Shown: positions 1 to 9,190, counted from the first letter of the stretch. The stretch: DNA of 64,000 nucleotides from Sphingomonas_R arantia (GCF_042682045.1 NZ_JBHUGS010000002.1:62001-126000), one strand, 5' to 3'. Made by a program: numbers and translations. The notes: generated from the sequence alone by a model not told the origin.

Positions 1-822
1 GGCCGCGTAGGTATCACGCGAGATTGTGCGGTAGCGATCGATCAGAAACGCGCTGAGGCCGAAGATCTTGACCTCCTTGGCGGTGTCCGCGCTGGCGGCG
101 ACCTGGCGGACATAATCCAGTTCGCGGCGCTGGGGCGTGCGGACGTAGCTGAGCGCGTAGCTGAGTGCGTTGAAGTGCGCTTCGCCGAGGAACGAGGGGA
201 CGAGCGCGACGGCGAGCAGGACCATCAGCCAGGGCGCGTAGACCACCAGGCCGGCGGCGAAGCTGGCGACCGTGACGATGTCCTGCGCCTGCCCGAACAG
301 CTGGCCCATCAGCGACATGCGGCCGCTCGCCTGCATCCGCGCGCGGTCCATGCGATCCTGGAACGCGGCGTCCTCGAAGTCGGCGAGGTCGAGCGTGGCC
401 GCGTGTTCCATCAGGCGGACGCTGGCGTCGTTGCTGACCCGGTCCGACAGCAGGCCGTCGACCAGCGAGACCACCCGGCCGAGCAGGTCGGAGGCGACGG
501 CCAGCGCGAACTCCGCCGCTAGGAGGATTTCGAGGCGACCGAGGAGCCCGGAGCTTAGCCACGCGCCGAGGCCCGTCGGGCGATCGACAAGCTGGGTGAG
601 GTGGACGACCTCGTCGATGATCAGCTTGCCCACGAACAGCGTCGCGATCGGCAGCAGCGCGCGGACGAGCCGCACCGCAAGCGTGGTCGCGGTCAGCAGC
701 CGGCTGGTGCGCCACACCATGGCGAGGAACGGCGGCAGGTTCCGCAGCGCGCCCAGCCGCTCGCGCCAGGTGGTGGGCCGGGGCGGCGGGCTGCCGCGGC
801 TGGGTCTGACGCCGTCGGCCAT
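1..822 (-). CDS. ABC exporter, transmembrane domain (3' part outside window)
   Basis: This is the N-terminal 274 residues of a probable fused permease/ATPase exporter of the MsbA/HlyB type; the ATPase domain lies beyond base 1, so its motifs cannot be checked. The visible part has hydrophobic segments near residues 40-65, 85-110 and 180-215 separated by charged helices, including the YVRQ...AKEVKIFGL stretch typical of the ABC transmembrane domain before the intracellular loop. The ATG at 822 directly follows an in-frame TAG (823-825) that ends a 20-codon ORF with a much better ribosome binding site, so translation may depend on re-initiation. The substrate cannot be inferred. The family assignment rests on the transmembrane-domain pattern only. 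Confidence 0.75.
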   Translation of the reverse strand, partial: MADGVRPSRGSPPPRPTTWRERLGALRNLPPFLAMVWRTSRLLTATTLAVRLVRALLPIATLFVGKLIIDEVVHLTQLVDRPTGLGAWLSSGLLGRLEILLAAEFALAVASDLLGRVVSLVDGLLSDRVSNDASVRLMEHAATLDLADFEDAAFQDRMDRARMQASGRMSLMGQLFGQAQDIVTVASFAAGLVVYAPWLMVLLAVALVPSFLGEAHFNALSYALSYVRTPQRRELDYVRQVAASADTAKEVKIFGLSAFLIDRYRTISRDTYAA

Positions 823-885
823 CTAGAGCATCCCCAGCCGCGTGAGGCCGAGCTGTAAAGGCCGGGCAAAGGTCGTGATCCGCAT
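823..885 (-). CDS. Possible 20-aa leader peptide or interrupted N-terminus of the ABC exporter
   Basis: ATG at 885 is preceded by AAGGA with a 7-base spacer, a strong Shine-Dalgarno. It opens a 20-codon frame (begins MRITTFARPLQ) that ends in TAG immediately before, and in the same frame as, the exporter's ATG at 822. The exporter itself has only GGGGA about 7 bases upstream, inside this ORF. Either this is a translationally coupled leader peptide, or the exporter originally started at 885 and acquired an amber codon and now restarts one codon later. The peptide is basic and hydrophobic but has no recognisable RiPP core features. No family is recognised. Confidence 0.35.
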   Translation of the reverse strand: MRITTFARPLQLGLTRLGML

Positions 886-932
886 GCCGTCGTCCTTACC
901 CGCCACGGGCGGGGACGCGTAACGGATTCACC

Positions 933-1895
933 CTAGCGGGCAGCCGCCGCCGGGACGCGGGACGCGGTGCCGGCTTCGTAGGCGATCAGGGCCTCGGGAT
1001 TGTCGGTCTGGATCATCGACACGCCGAGCCGCCGGATACTGCCCCAGACCCGTGCCGGATCGGCGAGCGCCTGATTGTCGCCGCCAAGCTCGGCGATATA
1101 GCCGTTGTCGAGCGTGTTGAGCCACAGGCGGATCCGGTTCTTGCGCGCCATTTCGGCCAGTGCCGGCATGATCGCGGGGGACAGCCGCGGCAGTTCGAAG
1201 CCGATCGGCTTGCGCGAACCCGACAGCTGGATCCGCGCGACGTCGAGCAACTGCCGTTCGTCGCCCGAGAAGCGCAGGATCGGCATGAACGGCACGAGGT
1301 TGAACGGTTGCATCGGGGTGAGCGGCTTCGACTGGTCGCCTGCGGTCGTCTTGACGATCACCCCGTCCTGCGCGCCGGCGCGGATCACCGCGTCGATGAC
1401 TTCGGCATGGATCGCGTCCTTGATGTCCAGGTTGAGGACGATCCGGCCCTTCGCATGGGCCAGCATCTCGTCCAGCGTGACGATGTGCGCATCGGTGACG
1501 GGGGCGGCGGTACCGCCCAGGTCGGCGCGCAGCCGGACCTTGCGCAGCTGCGCCAGGGCCATGGTCGCGACGAGCCCGGTGCCGTCCGTCGTGCGATCGA
1601 GTGTCGCATCGTGGATCATCACGAGGCTGCCGTCGACGCCGCGGCGGACGTCGGTCTCCATCACGTCGACGCCGAGCGCGACGCAGTTGTCGAGCGCGGC
1701 CAGCGAGTTTTCCGGTGCGCTGGCCAGCTTGTGCGCGGGGGCCGCGGCGTGGCAGCCGCGATGCGCGACCACGACGAGGCCGCCGTTAGGATCGGCGATC
1801 TTGCGGTGGATCGCGACGACGCGGTCGGCGGTCCTGGCATTGGCAGCGGCAGGGGCGGCCAGTGCGGCGAGCAGGGCGAGGAGCGGAATGACCAT
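933..1895 (-). CDS. Secreted glycerophosphodiester phosphodiesterase (GDPD family)
   Basis: Predicted to hydrolyse glycerophosphodiesters to sn-glycerol 3-phosphate and an alcohol in the periplasm. The 320-residue product begins with a signal peptide (MVIPLLALLAALAAPAAANA). It then has the GDPD motifs in order: AHRG, the APENS segment with its metal-binding Glu, METDVRRG, and MIHDATLDRTTDG with the second catalytic His. The C-terminal QTDNPEAL is typical of the barrel's last strand. I chose ATG 1895 rather than the upstream frame opening at 2063 because it places the signal peptide at the N-terminus and has TAAGG about 10 bases ahead. It is monocistronic, between the exporter and a divergently read receptor. 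Substrate range is unknown. Confidence 0.88.
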   Translation of the reverse strand: MVIPLLALLAALAAPAAANARTADRVVAIHRKIADPNGGLVVVAHRGCHAAAPAHKLASAPENSLAALDNCVALGVDVMETDVRRGVDGSLVMIHDATLDRTTDGTGLVATMALAQLRKVRLRADLGGTAAPVTDAHIVTLDEMLAHAKGRIVLNLDIKDAIHAEVIDAVIRAGAQDGVIVKTTAGDQSKPLTPMQPFNLVPFMPILRFSGDERQLLDVARIQLSGSRKPIGFELPRLSPAIMPALAEMARKNRIRLWLNTLDNGYIAELGGDNQALADPARVWGSIRRLGVSMIQTDNPEALIAYEAGTASRVPAAAAR

Positions 1896-2156
1896 GAGCG
1901 GCAGCCTTACCGGAAGCGGGGCGTGAAGCGAACGGTGAACCGACACGTCGTCGGCACGGATCGGCTGTCCGTCAACGGGTCGCGGTTCGGCCCGAACCGG
2001 CAAGGCCTGGTTCTGCGGGGTTTGGCGGGACAACGACAGCGGTAATGATCGCATCGCTGGCAAGTATAGTTTCGATCAATTCAAAGATGTCGAGCGGCCC
2101 ATTGCTCTTGTCCGATGCTGCGGTTAGCAATCGTGCGGCGCGAACGGGGGGCACCG

Positions 2157-4676
2157 GTGCGGAGCAACTCGGGGTTCGGGCGGGCATTGATGGTGGTGGG
2201 TGCGGTGGTCCCGGCCGCTCACGCGGCTTGCCAGGTCCCACCGGATGCACGTCCCGAGGCGGTGATTAGCGACGGCGATGTGGTGGTCATCGGTCGGCGC
2301 GGTGCGGTGCAGACCGACCTGCAGCCGGTGGCGACGCTGGACAGCGCGGCAATCGCCGCGAGCGGGGCGACCTCGATCGCTGAACTGCTGCGCCCGCTGC
2401 GCGCCGTGACGCAGTCGGGCGACGGGCAGGAACCGATCTTCCTGCTGAATGCGCAGCGCGTGTCGGGATATCAGGATATCGGCAATCTGCCGCCCGAGGC
2501 GATCGAGCGGGTCGATGTGCTGCCCGAGCCGGTGGCGCTGCAATATGGCTATCCGCCTACGCGGCGGGTGGTGAACTTCATCACGAAGCGGCGATTCCGG
2601 CAGGTGGCGGTGAAGGCCGCGGCCGGCGGCACGACGCGCGGGGGTGGCGGCACCAAAAATGCGCATGTCGACCTGACCCGGCTGGCGAACGACCGGCGCC
2701 TGACGCTGTCGTTCGACGCGCGCCACACGGATAATCTGTTGCAGTCGCGGCACAACATCCGGCCGGATCCCGACGTGCCGTTCGATGCCCGCGGCAACGT
2801 GACCGGTCTGGGCGGCGAGATCGACCCCGGCCTGTCCGCGCTGGCCGGGCAGGTCGTGACGATCGCGCCCGTGCCGATCGCCCTGCCCGATCTGGCGGGG
2901 TTCGCCGCGGCGCCGAACCAGCCGCGGCTGTTCGATATCGCGCCGTTCCGATCGCTGGCACCGGCGAACGACACGATCCACGGCGAGGCGGTGCTGGCCG
3001 ACCGGATCGGCCCGAAGCTGTCGGGTTCGGTGACGGTGACCGCCGACCATAGCCGCGACGTCACCCTGTTCGGACCCGCCGGCGCCACGCTGTTCGTGCC
3101 GGCCGACAATCCCTTTTCGCCCTTCGCCAACGACGTGCTGCTCCAGCGATACCTGGTCGAGGCGTCGCAGCTCCGTCAGCGGGTCGAGACGACGACGTTG
3201 CACGCGGGCGGGGTGGTGCGTGGCGCGGTGCGCGGGTGGCAGTGGGATTTGACCGGGACGGTCGATACGCAGCGCCGGGCCGGCGTCATCTTCAAGGGGA
3301 TCGACGTTGCGGCCGCGAACGCGGCGATCGCGGCGGGTGCCGATCCGTTCCAGCCGTTCGCACCGGCACTGGTCGCCGATCAGCTGATCGACCGGACGGT
3401 GCAGACGACGCAGGGGGCGGGGGCCAAGCTGGTCGCGACCGGTCGTCCGCTGCGCGTGCCCGCCGGGCGGGTGACGGTGACCGGGACGGTCGAGACCGAA
3501 CAGACGCGGACCGAGGGCGAGACGCGCGGCGCCGATCCTTATGCGGTGGCGTTCGGGCGCGGCCGGATCGAGGGGGCGGTGGCGGTCGACGTGCCGCTGG
3601 CGTCGCGGCGCGAGGCGTTCCTGCCATGGGCGGGGGAGCTGTCCGCCAACGCGTCGGGCACGGTGCGCCGGGTCGGACGGTTCGGGACGCTGGCGGACGC
3701 GACGCTGGGGCTCAACTGGTCGCCGGTCCCGCCGGTGCAGGTCCTCGTCCAGCTCAAGCAGTCGGGCACGGCGCCGACGCTCGACCAGCTTGCGGCGCCG
3801 CAGTCGAGCGCGCCGCAGGTATCGCTCTTCGATTTCGCGAACGGCCGGTCGACGCTGGTCACGCTGCTGGTCGGCGGCAACCCGGATCTGCTCGCCGAGC
3901 GTCGCCGCGTGCAGTCGATCGGCGCGACGATCAAGCCGTTCGCAGGCCGCGAGCTGCGGATCGGCGCGACGTACGAGACGACCCGGATCGCGAACGGCGT
4001 CCAGACGGTCTACGCACTGACGCCCGAGACCGAGGCGGGGCTGCCCGACCTGTTCGTGCGCGATGCCAACGGTGCGCTGTCGTCGGTGGCGTTCCGGCCG
4101 ACGAACATCTTTCGCGAGCGGCAGCGGACGCTCAACATGACGTTGAGCGCCACCGGCCAGATCGGCCGCGCCAGGCCGCCGGCCACGCCCGGCGGTCCGC
4201 CGCCCGACCGGCCCAGCTTTTACGGCGGGCTGGGGCCGACGGTCCGGTTTTCGGACCGCGTAGAGCTGAGGCCGGGCGCGGGTACGCTGGACCTGCTGGC
4301 CGGCGATACGCTGTCTGGTTTCATCACGCCGCGGGTGGCGGGTTATGGATATGGCGGGATCAACTATCTGGGCAACGGCGGCACGTTCGATTTCTACTGT
4401 ACGGGCCGGGCGCGGATCAGCGGGGCGGTGCCCGCGTCGACGCTGCGTTTCGCGCCGCTGTGCAAGGCGAACATGGGCTTCACGCTGAGCGTCCACCATT
4501 TCCTGTCGAAGCAGGACTGGGCCCGGAGTCTCGGCCTAAAACTGGACATCACGAACGTGACCGATGCGCGTCAGCGGGTCCGCGACCCCAGCGGGGCGGT
4601 GCCGTATCGCTACCAGCCCGACCTGCTCGATCCGCGCGGCCGCGTCGTGACGCTGTCGCTGCGCAAGCTGTTCTGA
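2157..4676 (+). CDS. TonB-dependent outer-membrane receptor (no STN domain)
   Basis: An outer-membrane receptor of about 839 residues. After a signal peptide ending near AAHA-AC it has a plug domain (SIAELLRPLRAV, then a segment ending IERVDVLPEPVALQYG, then RRVVNFITKRRF), the arrangement of sphingomonad receptors. The long beta-barrel ends in the aromatic-terminal signature SLRKLF. No STN extension is present, so it probably does not signal to an ECF sigma factor. The start is uncertain: an ATG at 2115 lacks a ribosome site, whereas GTG 2157 has six Gs five bases upstream and yields a sensible signal peptide. There is no linked transporter or enzyme, so the ligand is unknown. Several barrel segments are proline- and glycine-rich. 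Confidence 0.82.
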   Translation: MRSNSGFGRALMVVGAVVPAAHAACQVPPDARPEAVISDGDVVVIGRRGAVQTDLQPVATLDSAAIAASGATSIAELLRPLRAVTQSGDGQEPIFLLNAQRVSGYQDIGNLPPEAIERVDVLPEPVALQYGYPPTRRVVNFITKRRFRQVAVKAAAGGTTRGGGGTKNAHVDLTRLANDRRLTLSFDARHTDNLLQSRHNIRPDPDVPFDARGNVTGLGGEIDPGLSALAGQVVTIAPVPIALPDLAGFAAAPNQPRLFDIAPFRSLAPANDTIHGEAVLADRIGPKLSGSVTVTADHSRDVTLFGPAGATLFVPADNPFSPFANDVLLQRYLVEASQLRQRVETTTLHAGGVVRGAVRGWQWDLTGTVDTQRRAGVIFKGIDVAAANAAIAAGADPFQPFAPALVADQLIDRTVQTTQGAGAKLVATGRPLRVPAGRVTVTGTVETEQTRTEGETRGADPYAVAFGRGRIEGAVAVDVPLASRREAFLPWAGELSANASGTVRRVGRFGTLADATLGLNWSPVPPVQVLVQLKQSGTAPTLDQLAAPQSSAPQVSLFDFANGRSTLVTLLVGGNPDLLAERRRVQSIGATIKPFAGRELRIGATYETTRIANGVQTVYALTPETEAGLPDLFVRDANGALSSVAFRPTNIFRERQRTLNMTLSATGQIGRARPPATPGGPPPDRPSFYGGLGPTVRFSDRVELRPGAGTLDLLAGDTLSGFITPRVAGYGYGGINYLGNGGTFDFYCTGRARISGAVPASTLRFAPLCKANMGFTLSVHHFLSKQDWARSLGLKLDITNVTDARQRVRDPSGAVPYRYQPDLLDPRGRVVTLSLRKLF

Positions 4677-4736
4677 TCCGGCCTCGTTGCTGCGCCTGGA
4701 TCTCGGCATTGGCGTTCACGGTTCGACGGCACGTCC

Positions 4737-5840
4737 CTAGCTCCGGATATCCCCGCCACCGAAGACGATCTGGTTGCGTGCGGCCTGTTCGAACAGGCCG
4801 TAGAGGAACGGCAGGTTGCCGCCGCTGACCGCGTCGAGCGCGGCACGGTGTTCCGGCGGAAGCTGTAGACCGAGGGCGGCGACGTTGTCAGTGACCTGCT
4901 CTGCCCGGCTCACCCCCATCAGGGTCGATGCGACGCCCGGCCGCCCGACGACCCAGGCCAGCGCGACGCGCGCCGGCGTTTCGTCGATCGCCGTGGCGAC
5001 GCGTTTCAGGACGTCGAGGATCTGCCAGTTGCGATCGGTGAACAGCGTGTCGCCGAACGGGTTGTCGCCATCGAGGCGCTTGTCGTCGGTGGGCCGCGCC
5101 GCGTCGCCCTGATTGGCTTGGTTGGGGACGCCGCCCGTGCGCTTCGGACCCGCCTCGACGGTGGCGCGGTCGTACTTGCCGGTCAGCAGGCCGTAGGCGA
5201 GCGGGCTCCAGGGAACGAGGCCCATGCCGGCCGAGCGCGCCAGCGGGAGATGCTCCGCCTCGACCCCACGTTCGACGAGTGAGTAGAAATATTGCAGGCC
5301 GATCGGGGCCGGATCGCCGCGGACCCGCGCCAGCGTCGCGAGTTCGGCGACATACCAGGCGGGGCTGTTGGAGAGGCCCCAATAGCGGATCTTGCCCGCC
5401 GCGACGAGGCCGGTCATCGTCCGCAACAGTTCCTCGGCCGGCGTGACGCCGTCCCAGACATGCACCCAGTACAGGTCGATGAAGTCCGTGCGGAGCCGGC
5501 GGAGCGATGCATCGACGGAGGCGAGGACGTGGCGCGCGCCGTGGCCGCCGGCATGATAGCCGCGGCCGGTGGCGAAGCCGGACTTGGTCGCGATGACGAT
5601 CCGGTCGCGCGCGGATTGCGCGGCGACGAACGCGCCGACCATCTCCTCCGATCGGCCGCCGGCATAGACGTCGGCAGTGTCGATGAAATTGCCGCCGAGG
5701 TCCGTATAGCGATCGAACACGGCGCGGCTGCCGGCCTCGTCCAGCCCCCAGCGCGGCGTGCCGAAGGTCATGGTGCCGAGTGCCAGCGGGCTGACGAGCA
5801 GGCCGGAGCGGCCGAGCGGGCGATAGGTGTCGAGGTTCAT
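4737..5840 (-). CDS. Aldo/keto reductase
   Basis: NAD(P)H-dependent oxidoreductase of the AKR superfamily, predicted cytosolic, 367 residues. The catalytic tetrad is visible: Asp54 and Tyr59 in FIDTADVY, Lys86 in IATKSG and His127 in DLYWVHVWD. The C-terminal cofactor segment includes GVSRAEQVTDN. ATG 5840 was chosen because AGGA sits 7 bases upstream and the product then begins MNLDTYRPLG as in related proteins; in-frame starts up to 5936 exist but have no site. It is divergent from a LysR regulator (from 5936), which probably controls it. The substrate cannot be read from sequence. A loop around residues 245-285 is longer than in the smallest AKRs. Confidence 0.9.
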   Translation of the reverse strand: MNLDTYRPLGRSGLLVSPLALGTMTFGTPRWGLDEAGSRAVFDRYTDLGGNFIDTADVYAGGRSEEMVGAFVAAQSARDRIVIATKSGFATGRGYHAGGHGARHVLASVDASLRRLRTDFIDLYWVHVWDGVTPAEELLRTMTGLVAAGKIRYWGLSNSPAWYVAELATLARVRGDPAPIGLQYFYSLVERGVEAEHLPLARSAGMGLVPWSPLAYGLLTGKYDRATVEAGPKRTGGVPNQANQGDAARPTDDKRLDGDNPFGDTLFTDRNWQILDVLKRVATAIDETPARVALAWVVGRPGVASTLMGVSRAEQVTDNVAALGLQLPPEHRAALDAVSGGNLPFLYGLFEQAARNQIVFGGGDIRS

Positions 5841-5935
5841 GGCGGCGTCCTGCATGTTGTCGCCATGAGATGGACGAGAAGCGGTGCCGGGATTAGACGG
5901 TCTGCGGCGCATGGGTCGCTGAAGGATGTTCAGCA

Positions 5936-6823
5936 ATGGATCGTGATCTGTGGTCTGGGCTGGCGGTATTCGAGGCGATCGTCGAGGCCGGAAGCTTTGC
6001 GCGGGCGGCGACGCGGCTCGGGCTGTCGGCGTCCGCGCTCAGCCATGCGATGCGGTCGCTGGAGACCAAGCTCGGCGTCCGGCTGCTCGACCGGACGACG
6101 CGGTCGCTGGCGCCGACGCCTGCGGGGGATGAACTGCTGCTGCGGTTGCGCCCGGCGATCGCCTCGGTCGCGGGGGCGCTGGAGGATCTGGACGGTGCCC
6201 GCGAGCGGCCGGCGGGGCGGATCCGGGTCAGCGCGCACCGGGTCGCGGCGATCTATGCCGTCCTGCCGCGGCTGGCCGACTTTGCGCGCGCTTTTCCCGA
6301 CATCGCGGTCGAGCTGGTCGTGGACGACGGGTTCGTCGATATCGTCGCCGACCGCTTCGATTGCGGCGTTCGCCATGCGCAGACGTTGCAGGCCGACATG
6401 ATATCGGTGCGGATCAGCGCGCCGGTGCCGCTCGTGTTCGTCGCCGCGCCGGCCTATCTCGCCGGGCGCGTGGCACCGGTCGATCCCGACGACCTGGGCG
6501 CACATCGTTGTCTATGTTACCGATACACGTCATCCGGCGTCGTCCACCGCTGGGCGTTCGAGCGGGATGGCAGGACGACCGAGCGGGCGGTCCGCGGCGA
6601 TTTCATCACCAACGATGTCGACGTGATGCGCGATGCCGCGCTGGCGGGGCTGGGCGTGACTTGTCTGCCGCTCCCGCACGCCGCGCTGCAACTGGCGGAA
6701 GGCTCGCTGGTCGAGGTGCTGGCGGGCTGGGCGCCCGTCCTGCCCCCGAACCATCTCTATTATCCCAGCCGACGCCAGCCCACGGCCGCTTTCCGGGCAT
6801 TCGTCGCGGCGATGCGCGTCTGA
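5936..6823 (+). CDS. LysR-family transcriptional regulator
   Basis: A 295-residue LysR regulator. The N-terminal winged helix-turn-helix spans about residues 8-66, with AGSFARAATRLGLSASALS as the helix-turn-helix core and LGVRLLDRTTRSLAPTPAG as the wing. A periplasmic-binding-protein-like effector domain follows from about residue 90. Adjacent, divergent transcription with the aldo/keto reductase is the classical LysR arrangement, so local control of that enzyme is a reasonable inference. The intergenic space is about 95 bases if the reductase starts at 5840. The effector is unknown. Confidence 0.9.
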   Translation: MDRDLWSGLAVFEAIVEAGSFARAATRLGLSASALSHAMRSLETKLGVRLLDRTTRSLAPTPAGDELLLRLRPAIASVAGALEDLDGARERPAGRIRVSAHRVAAIYAVLPRLADFARAFPDIAVELVVDDGFVDIVADRFDCGVRHAQTLQADMISVRISAPVPLVFVAAPAYLAGRVAPVDPDDLGAHRCLCYRYTSSGVVHRWAFERDGRTTERAVRGDFITNDVDVMRDAALAGLGVTCLPLPHAALQLAEGSLVEVLAGWAPVLPPNHLYYPSRRQPTAAFRAFVAAMRV

Positions 6824-6866
6824 TCGTCGCGAGCGGGACTGAACGGGGCCGGCCTGGTATCGACGG

Positions 6867-7112
6867 TCAAGCGGTGGGGCCGGGGCCGCTCGCACGGACA
6901 GATGGTGCTCGGTCGACGGTTCGCGCGGGAATGGTCTGCATCGCGCGCTCTTCGATATGGAGCCTGGGATCGGGGAACGGAAGATCGACCTTGTCGGTGG
7001 GGGTCATGGTCCAGACGCCCTGCACGCGGTAGACGGTGGCCTGCGTCTCCGACGAACCGGCGCGCGACACGACCCGGTACGTGCAGGCGATCTCCCCGTC
7101 ATGCGTGCCCCT
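6867..7112 (-). pseudogene. Remnant of a small protein gene lacking its 5' end
   Basis: In the otherwise gene-free stretch 6824-7191, the minus strand keeps an 80-codon open frame with strong GC third-position bias and protein-like composition (for example GEIACTYRVVSR and KVDLPFPDPRLHIEE). I find no plausible in-frame start or ribosome site before this segment, and the upstream part of the frame (7113-7226) runs into the end of the next gene and does not look coding. A secreted or cytosolic small protein that lost its N-terminus is the simplest reading. No family is recognised. The rest of the 6824-7191 interval shows nothing else. Confidence 0.35.
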
Positions 7113-7191
7113 GGCGGCACGATGGTTGGTCCTGCATGACGATGTCGGTTCTCCGAAGCGATCAACTGACCGTCTGAGGTCGTGCGGGTGG

Positions 7192-7647
7192 CTACCGATC
7201 GTTCGTGACGCGACGGAGGACCGCACCGGTGATGCCGAACGGGACGATCACCGCCTGTCCGCGCGCGTCTGCGATCCGGGCCGTCTGGTCGACGGACGGT
7301 TGTGCGGGTTGTCGGGACAGGCGCAACATCCATCCCTCGACCTGCCAGCGGCCGGAGGTGATGTGCGGCCTGACCGGTACGCCGGAATTGCCTTCCTCGC
7401 GCATCCCGTCGCCCTCCATCCGTTCCTCGAAGCGGCCGTCCGCGTCGAGCCGGAGGGTGACGACGACGCCCTCTTCGCTGCACCGGTACGTGCCCACCAG
7501 GGCAGTCGCCGTTGGTGCAGGGCCGTTTTTGTCCTGGCCGGACACGTCCGGAGTACCGCAAAGGTAAGGGGAACGATCAGAACCAGCTGCTGGCGCCACC
7601 GCCGAGAGCAGCAGGAGGGTCGTCGAGACCACGAGCAGAGGTCGCAT
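7192..7647 (-). CDS. Small secreted protein of unknown function
   Basis: A 151-residue protein with a clear signal peptide (MRPLLVVSTTLLLLSAVAPA then AGS). It has two cysteines after cleavage (YLCGTP and TYRCSEE) that could form a disulfide in the periplasm. The mature part contains ALVGTYRCSEEGVVVTLRLD, reminiscent of small lipocalin-like or META-type beta domains, and SGRWQVEGWMLRL, but I cannot name a family. ATG 7647 was chosen because it puts the signal peptide first; the frame is open further upstream to 7917 with no signal peptide. It is divergent from the beta-helix gene at 7826. Confidence 0.6.
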   Translation of the reverse strand: MRPLLVVSTTLLLLSAVAPAAGSDRSPYLCGTPDVSGQDKNGPAPTATALVGTYRCSEEGVVVTLRLDADGRFEERMEGDGMREEGNSGVPVRPHITSGRWQVEGWMLRLSRQPAQPSVDQTARIADARGQAVIVPFGITGAVLRRVTNDR

Positions 7648-7825
7648 GCCGTCGCAGGATCCGTTTTCGGTTCGCGACGGGCGTACCGGGAACGGTGCTT
7701 CCGGTCGAGTGTCGGGCAGGCGTCGCGAACCGGAATCCTTGGTGTCGTGCCAATCCCTGCCGACGGAAAAGTTGCATGCTGGAGGCGAACCGCTGCACCC
7801 TGGCCAATCATCGTCGGAGCAAGCA

Positions 7826-9151
7826 ATGCGTATCCTTGTCGGCATGGTCGCCGCCGTCCTGTCCGCGACGCCCGCCTCAGCCAAATTCGATGTGCCGGTG
7901 ACGCCGGGCACGGACATTCATGCCGCAGTCACGGCGGCAATCGCGGCGCATCCCGGCGAGATTCTCAGGATTGGGAGAGGCAACTACACACTCAGCGGGC
8001 CGCTCGACTTCACGCTGGGTGGGGGTGGTCTGGAGGGAGACGGTGTCAGCGAGACGATCATCGCGTTCACCGGGACATCGACCGCGCCCTTGCGGTATCC
8101 CGGCAACCGCTGCGCGATCCGGTTCGGTCCAGGGGGAGAGGATTTGCCTTACGGTCGGACGATCGATGGCGCCCTGCTGCGCGGTCTGTCGCTGATCGCG
8201 GCGCCCGCCATGTCGCGCGCCGGCGATTGCGGTGTGAAGGTCGAACAGGCGGTCAATGTCCGCATGACGGATGTCGACGTGTCGAACTTCCCGATCCTGA
8301 TCGACCTGGTTGGCGCCAGCAATGTGTTCCTGACGAACGTGAAGGTGTATCGCGCGAGCACGCCGGCCCCGGCGGGGGGTGCCGTCCCGGGCGACGGGCA
8401 GCCGGTTGCCGGTAGCCGCTACCTTCGTGTGCGGGCCGGTTACCGGGCGGGCGATCGCGATTTTCGCACGCGCGGCACGGCCGCCGCGCAGACGACCTAT
8501 GGGGTTTTCCTCAGCAACGTCGCGCTGACCGGCGCGGGTGTCGGTGATCCCGGTACCGAGGTGGGGATCGAGCTGCTGGCCAGTGACGGGTTCTACATGG
8601 CCGGGCCAAATTATGTCGGTCAGGCGATCCACCTGATGGACATCAGGCCGGAGAATGATCAGCCGAGCGTGTATGTCGGCAACGTCACGATCACCGGCGC
8701 CCTGTTCGACGGCAATCTGCGTCAGAGCAGCGACGGCATTCGCATTCTGACCAACATGACGGGCAAACCGCGACCGGTCACCAAGGTCGCGATATCGGGG
8801 AATGTCGTCACCCATTTCCGCTCCGACGCGGTCCGGCTGGCAAACCCCCTGGCCGATGGGATCAGCATCACGGGGAACGCGATTTTCGGGGGGAACCGGT
8901 CCTGCCTGGACCTGACGGCGTCGATGCAGGTGACCGTTTCGGGCAACAGCTTCGGAAGCTGCGGAAGCGCCGGCATCGCGGGTTCCGGAGCGATCCTCTA
9001 CAGCGAAGGCAACACCGTCGTCGGTGTTGTCGGGAACACGTTCGTCGGGACCGCCGCGGCGACCGACATCGTCGCGCCGACCATGCCGACCAATCTGAAA
9101 CAGGGGTTCAACGCGACGAGCCTGCGGACGCCGGTCCCGGTCTATCAGTAG
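7826..9151 (+). CDS. Secreted right-handed beta-helix (pectate-lyase-like) protein
   Basis: A 441-residue exported protein with signal peptide MRILVGMVAAVLSATPASA. It continues into the pectin-lyase-superfamily fold: an early DIHAAVTAAIAAHPGEILRI segment resembling the cap of parallel beta-helix lyases, then many short coil repeats of N-x-[VFI]-type turns (VSGNSFGSCGSAG, ISGNVVTHF, ITGNAIFGGN). GGAG lies 7 bases before ATG 7826. The neighbouring minus-strand operon builds a glycan, so this could be a polysaccharide lyase or glycan-binding protein acting on the cell's own exopolysaccharide. That role is inference, and no catalytic triad can be assigned confidently. Confidence 0.75.
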   Translation: MRILVGMVAAVLSATPASAKFDVPVTPGTDIHAAVTAAIAAHPGEILRIGRGNYTLSGPLDFTLGGGGLEGDGVSETIIAFTGTSTAPLRYPGNRCAIRFGPGGEDLPYGRTIDGALLRGLSLIAAPAMSRAGDCGVKVEQAVNVRMTDVDVSNFPILIDLVGASNVFLTNVKVYRASTPAPAGGAVPGDGQPVAGSRYLRVRAGYRAGDRDFRTRGTAAAQTTYGVFLSNVALTGAGVGDPGTEVGIELLASDGFYMAGPNYVGQAIHLMDIRPENDQPSVYVGNVTITGALFDGNLRQSSDGIRILTNMTGKPRPVTKVAISGNVVTHFRSDAVRLANPLADGISITGNAIFGGNRSCLDLTASMQVTVSGNSFGSCGSAGIAGSGAILYSEGNTVVGVVGNTFVGTAAATDIVAPTMPTNLKQGFNATSLRTPVPVYQ

Positions 9152-9190
9152 ATCAGCGACCGGCCCGGTCCTGCGTTCAACGCGTTTCGA

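Noticed and set aside
147..172. A short direct repeat (GCGTAGCTGAG) in the exporter gene
   Set aside because: It merely encodes the amino-acid repeat ALSY-ALSY within a helix; no sign of a mobile or regulatory element.
823..885. The 20-residue peptide as a RiPP or lasso-peptide precursor for the adjacent exporter
   Set aside because: No leader/core pattern, no maturation enzyme genes in view, and only the exporter's N-terminal half is visible. A translational leader or nonsense mutation is simpler.
2124..4499. A 791-codon minus-strand open frame opposite the TonB receptor
   Set aside because: Arg/Gly/Pro/His-rich composition and no ribosome site; it is an antisense shadow of a high-GC gene. 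The same holds for long antisense frames at 14532-16280, 21045-22658, 30381-32078, 37857-39368, 41629-42816 and 48405-50555.
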